Shown here piece by piece: positions 6,829 to 6,851 of a stretch of DNA of 6,851 bases. Location of the stretch: positions 577 through 7,427 of the forward strand of contig JAAXHV010000073.1 of NCBI GenBank assembly GCA_012270695.1, given 5' to 3'. Positions within the stretch are counted from its first letter, which is position 1. Each line of letters starts with the position of its first letter. Made by a program: the position numbers and the translations under genes. Origin of the DNA: Gammaproteobacteria bacterium (lineage in GTDB: Bacteria; Pseudomonadota; Gammaproteobacteria; Eutrophobiales; Eutrophobiaceae). The notes beneath the pieces are model-generated. The model ran no database searches, was not told the DNA's origin, and saw only the letters and a program-made list of their open reading frames with translations.

Positions 6829-6851
6829 ATAAAAACCGGGGGCATCCCCGG
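6829..6851 (+). terminator. Probable rho-independent terminator, cut by the window end
   Basis: CCGGGG (6836-6841) pairs with CCCCGG (6846-6851) around a GCAT loop, a strong 6-bp GC stem directly preceded by five A residues. The window stops at the last stem base, so the T-run expected on the plus strand cannot be seen. The A-run on the left would serve as the U-tract for transcription arriving on the minus strand, so the element may work in both directions. Confidence 0.6.

Overview
The window looks like a chromosomal segment of a Gram-negative proteobacterium, probably gammaproteobacterial. It carries an outer-membrane TonB-dependent receptor, moderately GC-rich coding DNA and AT-rich intergenic DNA. 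Nothing in it is plasmid, phage or insertion-sequence DNA. The taxonomic guess rests on gene types only; there is no rRNA or other marker.

The left two thirds (1-4147) read on the minus strand as one gene set, in transcription order: a RidA/YjgF-family protein (4147-3740), a large molybdopterin oxidoreductase subunit of 915 aa (3659-912), a 243-aa ferredoxin-like subunit with four [4Fe-4S] clusters (915-184, overlapping the large subunit as ATGA), and the start of a DmsC/NrfD-like membrane anchor (149 to beyond base 1). The three-subunit layout, subunit sizes and missing Tat signal fit a cytoplasm-facing, membrane-attached enzyme of the PadBCD type (phenylacetyl-CoA:acceptor oxidoreductase, which makes phenylglyoxylate and reduces quinone). 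The exact substrate cannot be proved from sequence.

The right third holds a divergent 830-aa TonB-dependent receptor (4312-6804), followed by hairpins at the right edge that look like a terminator cut by the window end. The 164-bp AT-rich space between ridA and the receptor must hold both promoters. It contains two perfect 10-bp palindromes, a TTTACAT direct repeat and an inverted repeat in the ridA leader.

A working model (inference) is that the receptor imports a hydrophobic or aromatic compound and the Mo/Fe-S enzyme oxidises its CoA thioester, with both arms sharing one control region. The main oddities are a clean heptanucleotide repeat array that forms the C-terminal tail of the Fe-S subunit, a RidA-family protein with Asn in place of the catalytic Arg, and a large subunit whose N-terminal Fe-S motif has Pro where the third Cys is expected.
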